Shown here piece by piece: positions 9,256-22,484 of a DNA stretch of 64,000 nucleotides (positions are counted from its first letter, which is position 1; the number at the start of each line of letters is the position of its first letter). Source of the DNA: Carposina sasakii (Eukaryota > Arthropoda > Insecta > Lepidoptera > Carposinidae); assembly GCA_014607495.2 (NCBI GenBank), contig CP053155.1, forward strand, positions 3,286,001 to 3,350,000. The letters run 5' to 3'. The notes beneath the pieces were generated by a model. The model did no database searches and was not told where the DNA came from. It saw nothing but the letters and a program-made list of their open reading frames with translations. The position numbers and the translations under genes are program-made.

Positions 9256-11058
9256 TGTTTGAACTTCCGAATTGTAACGCCTAATACAATTTCATTTATT
9301 TATGTAAGTATCCAAAAAATTGTAATTCTCTTACCTTAAATAAATTTTAGACATTATCGAATACCGATTGAATAGTGATGATTTACCTGCATTTGTATTT
9401 ATTTTAGCATACTCATGATTTTAAAAGTATTATTTTTATCATTGCCAATTTTTCATGACTGTAGTGTAGCCCTATTAGGCCTCCTGAATATTGAAATGAG
9501 AACAGATTATTTGTCATGCTTGAAAACAGCTGTTACGGAAACCTTCGAAGCCTACACAAGAGACAAACAAACAGGGTCGCTAGTTCCCTTATAACTGACT
9601 ATATTTCATTCTAAACTTGCCAAGTGTGTATTGATTCCACCACAATGCAATACAAATTAACACTGCTGTCCATAGCAGCGCTAGAATCGTCGCCTGCTAT
9701 TAATTGTTGCTTGAAAACAATGTAGTTGAGTTTAGAACCGTTGCTACGGTTAAGTTAGCTGGCCTATACTCCTACGCATGCGACCTTGTGCATAACAAGT
9801 AGGTTGAATAAGGTATATTTGCGGAACTGGTGATGTGACATAGTGATATGTACTTCCATAATTAGTATTACATATAATGACATATAAAATGATCAATTAA
9901 AATACCGTATGACATGGTATGAGTATTAATGGATATAACTTGTGTTGAGATTAGACAAAACTATGTAGACATAGGTACATTACTAAAGACATAATATACT
10001 ATACTTTAAATCTCACATCTTCGTCGTCGTCAGCCTATAGCAGTCCACTGCTGGACGTAGGCCTCCTCCAAAGCACGCCACACGGCCGATCTGTCGTTTT
10101 TGCCATCCAGTCATTGCCAGCCGTCCTCTCATATAAATAAAACAATCTTACGCGAATTTCGCAAGCAAATTTTAACCTAAGGAAAAAATCAGTAAATAGG
10201 TACATAATGAATATATAACTTTACACGCCGTTTATGAATAGCCCAGCTTCTCTAGCTGAAAGTGTGTACATTCCAGTATATTTTCACGTTGTATATTTAT
10301 TCCCGAATAAAATCTTGCCCAGTAAAAAGCGGACTGCATAATTTACCATGTGGGATCAACAAGAGGATTTCTTTTAATAGCACAATATCGTTAAAAAGTG
10401 TAACAATTTAAAAAGTGTTTGTTCTGTTCATGAATATGCTGAAAATTTTCCACTTTTTTCTTTCCAAGATGATGACAATGAAAAATCAAAGGAAACCTAA
10501 GTAACAAACTCAAAGGTTGGACTTGCTAAAAGCATCTATACATTAGTTTCCAACCACGTGGTTCTGTGCTGATGCAGGGTTTCACTAGAATACATCAGCT
10601 GCATCTCCTCCGTGTATGTCGTAAGAGCCATCGACTATGAAATATTTTATAAATTTTTTAATAGAGATAATATTATGACAGGATAAATAAGAGTTCCCAC
10701 GGAAAATAATAAACAGTGCTTTACTAGCCAAAATAACCGATATCGATCTAGTCATAAATAAACTAATAACCACAAAATGCAAATAACAACCAGTCATAAA
10801 CGTATAAAATCTGGGTTCGTGGGTTCGATACCCGGTTTAGTCACATGCCGTTTTCGAGTTTAATACATGCGTAGGTATTTTATTAAAGTATATTGTGATC
10901 GTAACGGGCTTGAAAACAGTATTTTCAGACTTTATGTCTCATTACATTGACTTTATAGTTCATGAGAAATGAAAACAGATTTTGTGTACATTTTGTTTTG
11001 CAAATCATGTTTGATGTTTGTGTGTATATTATTAAATTTTTGATTGTTCACAGAACTG
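9256..11058. other. Intergenic stretch without a recognised gene
   Basis: AT-rich sequence. Recognisable pieces are a family F tail at 10020-10130, a family G tail at 10566-10640 and a tRNA-like B box (gggttcgatacccgg) near 10828 without an intact cloverleaf. Confidence 0.5.
10020..10130 (-). repeat. LINE tail family F fragment
   Basis: Contains cgtcgtcgtcagcctatagc, agtccactgctggacgtagg and an eroded remainder. It is the minus-strand tail with a GAC-type microsatellite end. Confidence 0.7.
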
Positions 11059-11265
11059 TACAGCATGTAACAAAAAGGGTATGTTAAGCGAAAAGCTACG
11101 TAAATAGCCCACTGTAGAGAATCTATCCACAAAATTTGAGACTCGAAATCACATGTTTATTTTTCCCGATAGTATGGAGAATTTTTTAACATCTCAGGAA
11201 TTGTCATACAAACTTGTAAAATAAACATGCGATTTCGAGTCTCAAATTTTGTGGATAGGTACTCT
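11059..11265. mobile_element. Foldback MITE family A, copy 2 (right end lost)
   Basis: Starts tacagcatgtaacaaaaagg and follows family A to gtggataggtactct, where the terminal 40 bases of the right arm are missing. Confidence 0.75.
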
Positions 11266-11316
11266 TTTGTTATCTAAAAGATATATGGCAAAGGTTCGTA
11301 CCAGCAACGATAATAA

Positions 11317-11696
11317 TACAGGGTGATTTTTGGTCGTCAACGTTTCCGAAAACTACGGAATCTCCTCATCATCACGATCATTTTTCTCCATGGAAGCATA
11401 CCTGGGAAGTGTCTGGTTTCCAAAATATTAGGGTCCAAAGTTGAGTAAATAGACTGCGTTTTTCTGCATAAATGCACATAGACGCGCGTAGCAGGATTTT
11501 TTCACGAAAAATAATTAATATCTGTCTATAAAAAAACTAACATAAACACACTATAAATTTCGCACGATCAAGAAATTAAAAAAAAAAATTCAAAAATAAA
11601 AATTTTCCCAGCATTTTTTTTGGCATAAACTTACTTTATTTCATGTATAGAATACGTACCCTTCGTTAAAGGTGGCCACAAAAAAACACCCTGTAT
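11317..11696. mobile_element. MITE family B (TACAGGGTGATTTTTGG), copy 1
   Basis: About 380 bp from tacagggtgatttttggtcg to ggccacaaaaaaacaccctg plus TA. The copies at 21427 and 36878 match closely along the whole length. The ends share only TACAGGGTG as inverted repeat. Embedded open frames (for example around 21488-21709) recur only because the element recurs. Confidence 0.8.
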
Positions 11697-11699
11697 AGT

Positions 11700-14050
11700 T
11701 ATAGTTTCAAAACAGTATAATTACTTCATCTAAAATGGTACGAAATAGACAAACACAAACAAAGTAAATAAAAGCGAGAGTTTGGCAAACTTATGTGAAC
11801 ATAGACCATAGATTGAAAATTACAAACGTAGATACTTACATACAGGCAAGGTTTAGAGAAAGATAATCTTACCCCTTATTATGTACGTTGTAAAAGCAAT
11901 GCGAACCCAAAAAATATACACATGTATCCCGGGTCTCTTATAAAATTCGATTTACATTAACAGCACCTGTAAAGGACTTTGTACTTGCAACGCAATAATT
12001 TTTCCAGATTGTAGGTAGGAATTTTAAGCAATTTCAAAAAAATGTAATGTTGATGACTAAACCGTTGCTGTCTTGATAAATCACGTTTTACAATTACAAA
12101 ATTCTTTATCTTTTGTTTGTATATTTATATACATAATTAAATTCTAATCTAAAAGACAGTTATTCTTCTTTACATATAAAATGACTGAACGCACAGTCTA
12201 AGCCGCTGATCTTCTGATAGCCTATCTGACTTTTGGGAAACCGGCCCTTAGAGGTGTCGATATATCTACACACATATCTTTGCCAATAAAACGAGTAGTT
12301 GAAAATAAGGCTCCACGACTATTGCAAGGCTATGACGTCACGCTGCCCGTGTAGGCTGCACCTTGAGCGACGTGGTATAGGTGAAGAGGCAGTTTCGAGC
12401 AGTTGGTACGGTTTTTAAGGAAGGCTCACAAAGCTGTACGGGCTCAGAATACTAATTGTGTATTTACTGTGTTACTTTTGTTTAACTCTTACAGTGCTTT
12501 TATTTTAAATGAAATGTTAACTGGCATGCAAGGGAACTGTTTAAACACAAATGTTTTTGCCCCGATTTTTTTCAATGCTCAGATTTCAGATTCTGAAGGA
12601 TAAAGATGCTGGCTTTCTCTAAAACTTTAACAGATAGATACTATACGGAAATCGGCTTTAACGCCAGAAGAAGGGTAGATGTATCACTGTATTGCATCAT
12701 AATTCGAAAAATAATTTTCTTACTTTCATTTTCTGATAAAAATCTGCGTTGTATTGGGATATCAAGGTGAAAATATCTTTCATACATACATAGGTAGTAT
12801 TAGCCTATTGTATTAAGAAGAAAGCAATCTTTGCAATAATTAAGTAGTTAAGTTCTAAATAACTAATTACTGAAGTACATTATAATTATTATTCATAATA
12901 AGCCGACATAAATTAACCTGGTTCAGAAGTTTTAATTTAGATTATGTGTGCATGAGTTATAATTATAAAAATATACGTTACCAATTTGTAATTTTTACCG
13001 TGAGAGTCGCGGAATTAATTTAAACCATAGAGTAAAGATTTCCGTAACTCGAGTTGAGTTAGTTCACTATCGGAACACCATATTATGTAAGTAGAGCTAA
13101 ATTAAATTAGCAAACCTTCTATTTTCTGCTAATAATAATGATGGACTCATTAATTTAATTTTCCCGCCTCTGCAACTTCTGTGAGCCAGCATCAACAGAA
13201 GCGACCAGAAAAATGTATAACAAAGCATAGAAAATCCTGGGGGACCTAACTAGCGACTATAAAGCATTAAATTTAAATTATTATTATTATTATATAAATT
13301 ATTTTATAAGTAGAGAATGACATTGTGAGCATATTAAGTTCGCCGTTGTATTTAAACGATTTGTTGTATCCGTTTATAGCAGCTAAAAGCTGATTCCCTG
13401 TATCACATTTACACTGTGCGAACCGTGGTTAGAACGTGCGCGGGAGTGCGTTTAACCACGTTTAACTTCATTAACCTTAGCTTTATAATTACTGTGGGCC
13501 AGTTTAAATTATGGTATCATAAAGATTTTTTCGCAGTAGATCACGAATTTTTCTGAAAGTAGGATTTTATAGTAATTAGCACGGTATGCAGCGGTCGTGG
13601 GTTCGATTCCCACTCGGGTGAGGATTTTTTTCCATTTCTTTATTAATCATTTTATAGTATTTAATTTAATATAGGCTTAGCTCTACCTACGAGTACTCTT
13701 GGTGAATAACCGATTTGATACCTACGGTGTAGGCGTATATTTTATGTATGAATTAATGTGAATTCGAGATCTTATATTGCGTTTGGCCATAAAATGTTAT
13801 AGATTTACCACGTAAGCTGCGCATGCGCAAGAGTCCGGTTGAAATGACTAGTAAAACCTTTATCCATGGCTTTTAAGTATTTACACTGGAGTACACTATT
13901 AACCTAGTTTCGAGCACGAAGTTTAAGACAAAGCATTAAATTAAGTATCCCTTTATATCCGTACTTAAACTATTATGCAAAATCCCAATCCCAAGTAATA
14001 TTATAAATTCGAAAGTAAGTTTATATATTTTGTTACCTCTTTATGCTTTA
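11700..14050. other. Intergenic stretch without a recognised gene
   Basis: AT-rich sequence. A perfect CRE-like palindrome TGACGTCA sits at 12333-12340 upstream of GC-richer sequence, but no gene start can be tied to it. A B-box-like gggttcgattccc near 13601 belongs to a repeat remnant, not a tRNA gene. Confidence 0.45.
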
Positions 14051-14285
14051 TAGTGGACGCCCGCCACTTCATCCTCGTGGACTGCAGAAAAAACAAAATG
14101 TCGAAATTATCCGGGATAAAAATATTTTCCTGGGACAAAAAGTAGCCTATGTTTTAATCCAGGGTATCAGCTAACTTCATACCAAATTTTAGTAAAATCG
14201 CTCCAGCCGTTTTTACGTGAAAAAATAACAAACATCACATCCACACTCACAAACTTTCACGTTTATAATACTCGTAGTAGTAAGA
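14051..14285 (+). repeat. Non-LTR/SINE family L (cccgc..cttc..cgtgg), copy 1
   Basis: Runs from tagtggacgcccgccacttc through gactgcagaaaa to the stereotyped end with agccgtttttacgtgaaa, aacatc, actcacaaactttcacgttt and ataat. It is the widespread insect repeat with 'actttcgcgttta' tails; other copies are at 17220, 33974, 36018, 40270, 40905, 51495 and 58425. Confidence 0.65.
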
Positions 14286-14540
14286 TAATATTACAGAACA
14301 GAACAGAACAGAATAGAATACGTTTTTATTTGGTGATTACACACAGAGAGATACAATAGCAATAATGAGACTAAACAAACAGGGTAGAAATAGAGACAGT
14401 GCAGAAGTAATTAAAAATATGTACCTATATATAGTGCAACACAAACATTCTAGCTAGAAAACCGTGCACCCTGTCAGGAACCTGCCAGTTACATCACACT
14501 CAACTACTACTCAACCAATCTACTTGAAATTTAGCATACC

Positions 14541-14791
14541 CGTGTGGTGCCGGCAGAGTAGAATTCGTACCACCCCATGTCTCCCCTTGGGTAGAGTACG
14601 AGGCGATTAAAGGTTTCCGGGAGGTGGGCAGCGCCTCCCGTGTTGACAACTAGTCCAAAATACAAACTGCAGTCACCAACTCGCCTGCCCAGCGTGGTGA
14701 CTATAGGCATATACCCCCATGGAAGTCTTGTGGCGTGCCCTGGGGGAGGCCTACGTCCAGCAGTGGACTGCAATGGGCTGATGATGATGAT
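14541..14791 (+). repeat. LINE/SINE tail family F, copy showing the WRALGEAYVQQWTAMG end
   Basis: The plus strand at 14731-14781 reads WRALGEAYVQQWTAMG and a stop, followed by a TGATGATGATGA tail. That is a conserved C-terminal end of a non-LTR (RTE-like) retrotransposon protein. The upstream 190 bases are the same non-coding body as in the other copies. The family is therefore probably a SINE that borrowed a LINE 3' end, or a set of deleted LINE copies. Confidence 0.7.
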
Positions 14792-14903
14792 ACCTAGTTG
14801 GGAGTACGGATACGGAGAAGGACATGGACACGCGGACGAAGTATATCCTATGGTTTACACAGGGTGGAAAAATAGAAAGGGAGAAATATTTTGTATAAAT
14901 ATA

Positions 14904-15375
14904 TACAGGGTGTGGGTGACAGCCAGGCAAATACTAAAACGCTGAATAAGTACCATTGTGTTGAGTTATACGACAGTATTTTTACTCGCAGGAAATGTAT
15001 TTTTGAATTGATTATCAGTAATCTTTGCTCTCCGCGCCAATTATATTGGGCAATACTTAGTTATTGTGTGACACATTGCTGTTTTTTGAATCACTTGTGC
15101 GTGACTCTACATTAGGGTTGATCATCAGTTATTTGAAATTTTTTAAGCCAACCTTTTTTTTTGAAAATTATTTTTTGGGTAATATTGTATTTATAAGTCA
15201 TTATCTAAGGCCTAATTAAACGAACTAAACTATTTTTTTCCTGAAAATATAAAAAAAAATCGGTAAATTTTTTAATTTTTTTGCCAAAATTTTCAGTATT
15301 TTCCGCCTCAGAATCATGGTTTCAAGTTATGGTTATATAGTTAATATTTGCCTGGCTGTCACAAACATCCTGTAT
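14904..15375. mobile_element. MITE family R (TACAGGGTG...GACAGCCAGGCAAATA)
   Basis: About 470 bp with inverted ends: tacagggtgtgggtgacagc and the complement of gctgtcacaaacatcctgta, both adjoining caggcaaata. A second copy in opposite orientation begins at 58608 and a partial one lies at 43745-43840. No transposase is encoded; the 74- and 101-codon frames crossing it are chance. Confidence 0.7.
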
Positions 15376-15470
15376 AGTCAAATGGTACAATAGACACATA
15401 ATCAAATGCTTGTTTGTCAATCGAATTTTATTTTTAACATACTCGTATCTTATGGAATAATTATTATGTA

Positions 15471-15566
15471 AGCCACCAACCCGCCTGCGAGGTACCAATG
15501 GCAGTAGCCTTGTGGCGTGCTCTGGGGGAGGTCTACGTCCAGCAGTGGACTGCAATAGGCCGACGA
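15471..15566 (+). repeat. LINE tail family F, 3' fragment
   Basis: Contains ctctgggggaggtctacgtc and cagcagtggactgcaatagg plus a CGACGAC end, so it is the protein-coding tail on the plus strand. Confidence 0.7.
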
Positions 15567-16172
15567 CAAAAAGTTATATTCATAGTGCTTTATGTCTGGA
15601 GGGATGGTAGTACTTAGTATAAGGGTAGTTTGAGGTAACGATTAATAAAATCAAAGGTAAAGCAAACCTCTAATTGCAATAATAAATTTATCTACAAATT
15701 TTGTGAATTTAAGCTAAGTTTAATTATTTTAGATAAAAGCCTCAAAGTTACTTTATCAGATATTTTGAGAATGTCGGATTAGAATAACAAATGAGGCTCA
15801 CGCTTAATGGTTGCTATTATACATCTATTGAGCTAAAGGTCGTGGGTTCGATTCCGGTTCAGGCATACAAATTACAAGTTGTTTGTATTTATAAACGGTA
15901 TCCGTGCTAGATATACATACCTACTAATAAACCGCACGTAAAGTTATATCCTCGTTATAAATGACTTGATGATATCTATCTTAAACTATATATAGCTTAT
16001 ACCTAGTTTAGTGCTTTTTCGGTGTTATTACAAAAGAATATAAGCATCATTTAAGCGAAACATTGCCTAAATTTTACGGATATTCTATACATTTTGCTGT
16101 GTCATTGTCATATTTATAACGTGTGTCTAACTTTAGGCGCTTTTTTCTAATAACACCGATAATGTCTAACTA

Positions 16173-16511
16173 TACAGGGTGTAAAAAGACAACGTTGTTA
16201 TTTTAATACCTCGTATTCTTTGTAACGTAACGATAATTTTTTTCTATGGAACCAAACCTGGAAAAAGAATTTTTTTTATTGAAAACATTTATTTTTATTG
16301 CAAGCAATGTATTCGATTGACAAATGTACCTACAAAACTAACATTATAACATTTTGAGATGGTATCTTTGACAAAAAATTTTGTTAACCGATTTCAGATG
16401 GATTTAAGACCTTTGGGATCTTAATGTGGGACTAGGTTAATGTGTTGTGTAGTGTATGTATGTATATATATAGGTATATATATAAACAAAGTTGTCTTTT
16501 TACACCCAGTA
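16173..16511. mobile_element. MITE family C (TACAGGGTGTAAAAAGACAA), copy 1
   Basis: The ends are tacagggtgtaaaaagacaa and ttgtctttttacacccagta. Near 16406-16470 it holds a family D SINE tail (gacctttgggatcttaatgt) that replaces part of the body. The second copy at 60516-60912 lacks this insertion. Confidence 0.7.
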
Positions 16512-16580
16512 GAATAGTAACGCCTAGCACAATTCAATATTTTCGAAGCTTATTGTAGTGACTAAATCATTAATACGAGT

Positions 16581-16645
16581 CGTGGTCGTCGTCAGCCTAT
16601 TGCAGTCCACTGCTGGACGTAGGCCTCCTCCAGGGCACGCCACAT
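16581..16645 (-). repeat. LINE tail family F fragment
   Basis: Short minus-strand tail: cgtcgtcagcctattgcagt then ccactgctggacgtaggcct. Confidence 0.7.
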
Positions 16646-16866
16646 ACATTAATACGTGTAATATTATAAAACTACACATGACTTTACAAAACAACTACTA
16701 CGAAGTTTTTAAGTGTTCTTAGTAGATCGATGTTAAACACGATAAAAATAAAAGTTAACATCTTCCACTTTAGTTGGCACCCTAATAATTAGAAGCCCTA
16801 AAATATCAGAGCAACCTTTTTTTCTAAGGATAATAACTTTTCACCTGCATTTTATATATTCATATA

Positions 16867-17131
16867 TACAGGGTATAACAGAAAGGGTATGTTAAGCGAA
16901 AAGCTATGTAAATAGCCCACTATAGAGAACCTATTTCCAAAATTTGAGACTCGAAATCACATTTTTATTTTTCAAGATTGTATGAAAATTCCTGAGATAT
17001 TTAAAAATTCTCCATACTATCGGGAAAAATAAACATATGATTTCGGGTCTCAAATTTTGTGGATAGGTTCTCTACAGTGGGCTATTTACATAGCTTTTCG
17101 CTTAACATACCCTTTTTGTTACACCCTGTAT
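16867..17131. mobile_element. Foldback MITE family A, copy 3 (intact)
   Basis: Both ends are present: tacagggtataacagaaagg and cctttttgttacaccctgta. The middle holds gagactcgaaatcacatttt and its complement. Confidence 0.8.
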
Positions 17132-17184
17132 ACACGGTTGTGTTCCCGTAAATGAAGTAGGAAAAATACTACAGAAAGATCTAT

Positions 17185-17622
17185 ATTTATCTATCTTCTA
17201 TCTATCTTCTATCTATCTATACATATAATAAAAACGTAACGGCTGTCTGTACATGGAAGATTATAAGAAAAAATATTATAGAAGACCTTTATCAACGCAA
17301 TAGTACCCAAAAGAATGATTTTTGGATTTTTTTCTATTTGTTGGTTTGTCTGTGCGTTTGTGCACGCTAATCTCAGAAACGGCTGAACCGATTTCGATGC
17401 AGTTTTCAGGAATATATTGTTACTGGCCCCACTTAACATATACATACATACATACATATAATCACGCCTTTATCCCTTACGCACTAAGGGCAGATAGAAC
17501 CACATGGTGCCACTTAACATATAGGCTACTTTTTATCCCGGGAAAATATTTTATGCCGGATAATTTCGATATTTTGTTTTTTCTGTAGTCTACGTGGACG
17601 GAACCGCGGGCGTCCACTAGTA
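17185..17622 (-). repeat. Non-LTR/SINE family L copy with TATC microsatellite end
   Basis: The minus strand runs from ggacgcccgcggttccgtcc to an end with a TAGA/TATC microsatellite (atctatcttctatctatctt on plus at 17189-17220). A fragment of SINE family H (17447-17512) is embedded. Confidence 0.6.
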
Positions 17623-17624
17623 CC

Positions 17625-18976
17625 GAATAAAATTGCAACACTAATTTACCTATGGATGGGCACATACTTTAAAGTCTCGTAAAACCATCATCATCATTGT
17701 CAATTTAATCAAAGTCGTGTTCGTAACTTAATCTCAATAAAATGCCCCAACCGGCACTCGAACCCGGCACCTTGCAAGCGAAAGTGTTGCACAACCGATG
17801 AACTCATACTTTGACCGGTTGTAAGAACTTAGGGTTCTTTGAGACCGAAATAAAACCCTTATTACTACCTAAGCCACGAGCTGTTTTCCGTGTAGACTAT
17901 ATTATAATGTAGCCTATGATCTTCTTCGTATACCAAACTATATGTACTTATGCAGAATTTCAAGAAGAGAGAGGTTAAGTCATGTAAAGCATGACGAGGT
18001 TACAAATAAATAAACTAACTTTCGCATATAAAATATTAGTTGGGAAAGAAAACTTTGTTAATGTATGTTGGTAGCAGTCGACCTTATAATAAAATAAATA
18101 TTTTCATAACTAATGATAAAACGTGAAGTCTAACTACATATTTGCATCATAAGCCAAGAAATTTTCCATTTAAGGTAGGTTTTATGGATTCTGGGTTGAT
18201 GAGAAAGAAGGGACAAACGGCAGATTACCCAGTAGCAGGGCACTACAAAAGAATATTCAGCTCATTCGGCGCTATTAAGTGGTTTGTTGTTGTTTGTATT
18301 TGATAGCATCTAGTATTGTAATTAATTTAATATTTACTCATTACTTAGTGCTTTTGAAAAAGATCTCTGAAGAAACAACGATACAGATATCTATGCAACT
18401 AGATTTATTAAAGGTCAAGTACTAATTTTAGGGAAAAAATAAACACTGTTTTATTCTGTATAAAGGTCGTATATACACATGGCTTGATTTCCAAAATAAG
18501 GTAGCAGGATCACGAAGGATATAGTATCAATACAATATTTTATCAAATATGGTACTATTTTTGATTTGATTTATATCGTAGACAATGCCCAATCGTAAAT
18601 GTGGTATTATTCTACGGAACCACATAACATATCCTCGACTGTATATGGTCAGATCGACTCTGATGCGATACTATCTCAATCGAAAGTACGAACATTATGT
18701 TTTTGCTCGAATGCCGACGAGGTATTTACAGTCACATGACATAACTGATGCTCATAATAATTCATGTGTGTTCCTATGGAGTATCTGGGTTACTTCTATT
18801 TATCCCTTCATCACGTTATTTTCATCTACTTACTCTCCCTATTTATCACAATACATTTCAGCATCTGAAATAACAGGCTATGACTTTGCGCCACTAAAAC
18901 AATCACTTTTTTGTTACCTACACACACACAAACAGATTTCGTGTGTAGACTTCCAATAATTTAAAATCTATCGAAA
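17625..18976. other. Intergenic stretch without a recognised gene
   Basis: A tRNA-like B box on the minus strand near 17757 (cactcgaacccggcacc on plus) marks a SINE head remnant. The 124-codon frame at 18585-18959 has no motif, signal peptide or splice context that I can identify, and I leave it unassigned. Confidence 0.45.
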
Positions 18977-18984
18977 GTCTAATC

Positions 18985-19171
18985 CAGTGGTTCCCAAAGT
19001 GGTCTATGTGGACCCCCAGGGGTCCACAAGGGACTCGATGGGGGTCTACGTTGGCGTGAAAAAATGGGATTTCACAATTAATTTGTATGTGTTGTAAGTA
19101 TGTAGGGGGTCCACCAGAACCAGTTAACTTTTGAAAGGGGTCAATGAAAAATCTAAGTTTGGGAACCCCTG
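18985..19171. mobile_element. 187 bp hAT MITE with 8 bp target-site duplication
   Basis: The ends are CAGTGGTTCCCAAAGTGG and, complemented from the right, CAGGGGTTCCCAAACTTAG. The element is flanked by a perfect 8-bp duplication gtctaatc (18977-18984 and 19172-19179). The TIR sequence and 8-bp duplication are diagnostic of the hAT superfamily. It is non-coding and non-autonomous. Confidence 0.85.
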
Positions 19172-19179
19172 GTCTAATC

Positions 19180-21426
19180 TAAGTGTCCTAAGTAGTACCC
19201 ACGATAACGAGTAAGTGCATTTGATAAACCATTGTTTGTGATTTAATCAAGAGAGCTGATCAGATATCTGGTAAGATCCCGGTTTGCCACTCACTGGACT
19301 AGAGCACCAAAACTTTAATTAACCTAAAAACCATTGGACTACATAGATAACTGGTATCTCACTAAAATTCCTCAAGCAGACCTAAATATAAAAAAAAGAA
19401 ATGTCAAAAAAAGAAAAATGGCGGCGCACCGGTATTGCGCGTAGACAGTAGTAGGTAATTTGGTCGGAACAAAAACAAAAGATGGCGAGGGTTACCGTTG
19501 GTTGTTCCGGGTCGTTGGTGACCATCTGGTGGTCGTCACCTGCGGAATTAAGCTTGGTTTTGACCAGCGGACCCTTTTATGTTGCACTATGGACTATGGG
19601 GTAAATTTTGGGATGTTATACAACTTTTATTTTAAATTTTGTGTTGTAACACATAGCTTATGGAGTTTTACCAAAGACAATTAGTTTTACTAAGCTCTCT
19701 AAAAACTGACAGCGTCTCGGTTGCATTATTTAGGTATAATAGCATATTATTATAATAAATTATATATTAATTTTCAGGGTCTCTAGGAATAAAATAACGC
19801 TAATAGTTACGTTTTGTCCATCTGCAATACCTATCTATCACTCAAAGGCTGTGTTAGCACTAGAAGCATCTAGAAGGCTACAGGCTGTATTCTTTGAGCT
19901 TTTCTTTCTATAAATCAGGCTTTATGTATATCTTTAATATAAACTTCTGATAATCTTGTTAACCATTTAGAAAATATTAGGTCATTTTGAATAATGAAGT
20001 GTGTACTTACTCGTATAAGAGGTATAAAGTAGGCGGTATAGTAGCTAATAGTCGAGTTTAAAGCCAAAAGTCCCAAATTAGAACGTTTACAAAACTTATC
20101 TCATAAAACTTGAGATCTTAAGAGGTGAACTTGAAAAACACATAAAATTGAAACCTTTAAAATCATTATCTAATTTATACGTAAGTATAGATAAGAAAAT
20201 ATTTATGTTACTGTTGAAAAAACCATGAACGTAGTAAATTCAACAGAACACAAAAAGAGTTTTTTTTTCTAGACTAAGGTTAACAAGGGTTTATTTGTTA
20301 TTGACATGACTTCTGAATCGTCTTCAAATATAGTAAAATTATATATTTCAGGTACATAATAGTTGTTAGTTAATCAGTTATCAATGATTATAGTACTAGT
20401 TTATAAATCCTATTTAGAATGGCATGGAAACATTTTATATTGAATTCTTTACCGGTCGCTAGATTGTTGTATTTGTGCCCGAAAAGCGGCGGTAGGCTAC
20501 TTGTGAAAAGTGGGTGTGTAATTTGCACACTTCTGCCCAACCTCTTTGGGGGATAATGGGCGTGACTATATGTATGTTTCAATGTAAAAAAAAATTAGAG
20601 ATAGACCCCTGATAACAACCTTCTTAATAGACATCATGATCCTATAAAGCTCAAATCAACTCTAAAAGATTACTAAATAGAAAGATGTAATTTGGTACGA
20701 AATACCAAAACCCCCGAAGCAGCATGCAGGTGCGTCACTAATTGATACCAAACTTGGTCAAGGTGATGTTGTCTCTGACCTTGAAGCAGGATTTTTGCCC
20801 ACGAGACCAAATCGGGTCCAGCCAAAATGCATTTTGTGTAGACGATTCTGTATGTACTTATGTCTGAATAATTATTAAGCCACCCTCACTAGATAGGGGG
20901 TTTGTTTTCGGTATAAGAATTGTTTTTCAATGTCGGAGTGTTACAATTTGAGTAAATGACTATTGCCAGATCTTTATATCTACATTCATGATATACTTTA
21001 CAAATATTTAATCTCTGAATAGCAGTAGGTAATTCGTTATGATTGTTTAGTAAAAATGATAAGTGGAGATTTAATTTCGTATTAGGTACTTTAGGAAGGC
21101 TTTTATTAGATGAATACTTAAAGCTCTTACCCACGTAATCATAAATTCAGTAAGCTTTGATTGGAAATAAATATTGAGCCACTCAGTAGACCTATGTCAC
21201 TCATCTTCGACCTCATCAGACATTATCATGAGGGAAGAATGAGGTGAAAGGAAATTAAAACCATGGGATCCATCCTATGGAATAAGAGAATACATCTATC
21301 TCATAGGAGATATGGGGCATTTAAAATTCGTAGATTTAGATTTATTTAAACACTAATTGCTTAGACCACCCTTGCAGTTATCCTTATATATACATATGTA
21401 TACGTATGTTGTATATGTGGGTATAA
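19180..21426. other. Intergenic stretch without a recognised gene
   Basis: AT-rich sequence with no recognised protein. At 20500-20580 there is a short repeat (gtgcaaattacacac-type, attatgggcgtgactatatg) that matches 35035-35100 in the opposite orientation. Confidence 0.45.
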
Positions 21427-21813
21427 TACAGGGTGATTTTTGGTCGTCAACGTTTCCGAAAACTACGGAATCTCCTCATCATCACGATCATTTTTCTCCA
21501 TGGAAGCATACCTGGGAAGTGTCTGGTTTCCAAAATATTAGGGTCCAAACTTGAGTAAATAGACTGCGTTTTTCTGCATAAATGCACATAGACGCGCGTA
21601 GCAGGATTTTTTCACGAAAAATAATTAATATCTGTCTATAAAAAAAACTAACATAAACACTAGACACTATAAATTTCGCACGATCAAGGAATTTAAATTT
21701 TTTTTTCAAAAAAAAAAAAAAAAAAAAGCATTTTTTTTGGCATAAACTTACTTTATTTCATGTATAGAATACGTACCCTTCGTTAAAGGTGGCCACAAAA
21801 AAACATCCTGTAT
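21427..21813. mobile_element. MITE family B, copy 2
   Basis: Near-identical to 11317-11696 over its length, apart from a longer A/T homopolymer at 21700-21740 and a few changes. The very high similarity suggests recent mobility. Confidence 0.8.
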
Positions 21814-22484
21814 ACCTTAGATGTTATATCATACTTATAGATATCGTCACTGTTGTACCTACCTATTACGAGATCTAACCTAATCATTATAAAGTAAAAA
21901 AGATTTTTTTACTTTAAGTATATTTAACTAAGCTGTATTATACTATCCAATTATGAGCTAAACTCAAGAAAAAATTGCACTTAATAATTTACCTGCCTAA
22001 TCAAATAACAGATAATAATGAACCGCTTTCTAATGATTTTTCTTAGCAAGGACACATACTTCTAACGCCGATTAACATGATGTAATTTCCTGTAACCTAT
22101 TTTATCCGCGATCAAATCGTAGTAAAACGCATTTAGCAAGGTATCTAGCAGACAATACAACATTTGCACACAATTTACATTTAACCGCAAGCTAACGCAT
22201 CCAACACATTTATACCTTATTTATAAGGATTAAAAATCTTGACAAAATTGACATAACCATCATCGGATCGAATACAGGTTTTGGGTCTAAATTGCAAAAC
22301 CCAAACACGGATTACGTTATAATCCAAATATAGACTCGGCTGATGACACAGACTTACGTTAATATTGCGACCAGACCGTAAGTTTTCAACGAAAATAACA
22401 TTATTTACCTTGGTATTGCTTTGACAGCTGTAAAGTTCCAATGCGATGGTTTTCAGCTAGAAAAAATGCTGCTATATTACTTAC

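Noticed and set aside
18585..18959. 124-codon open frame as a gene
   Set aside because: No domain, signal peptide, codon bias or splice context could be recognised; chance cannot be excluded.
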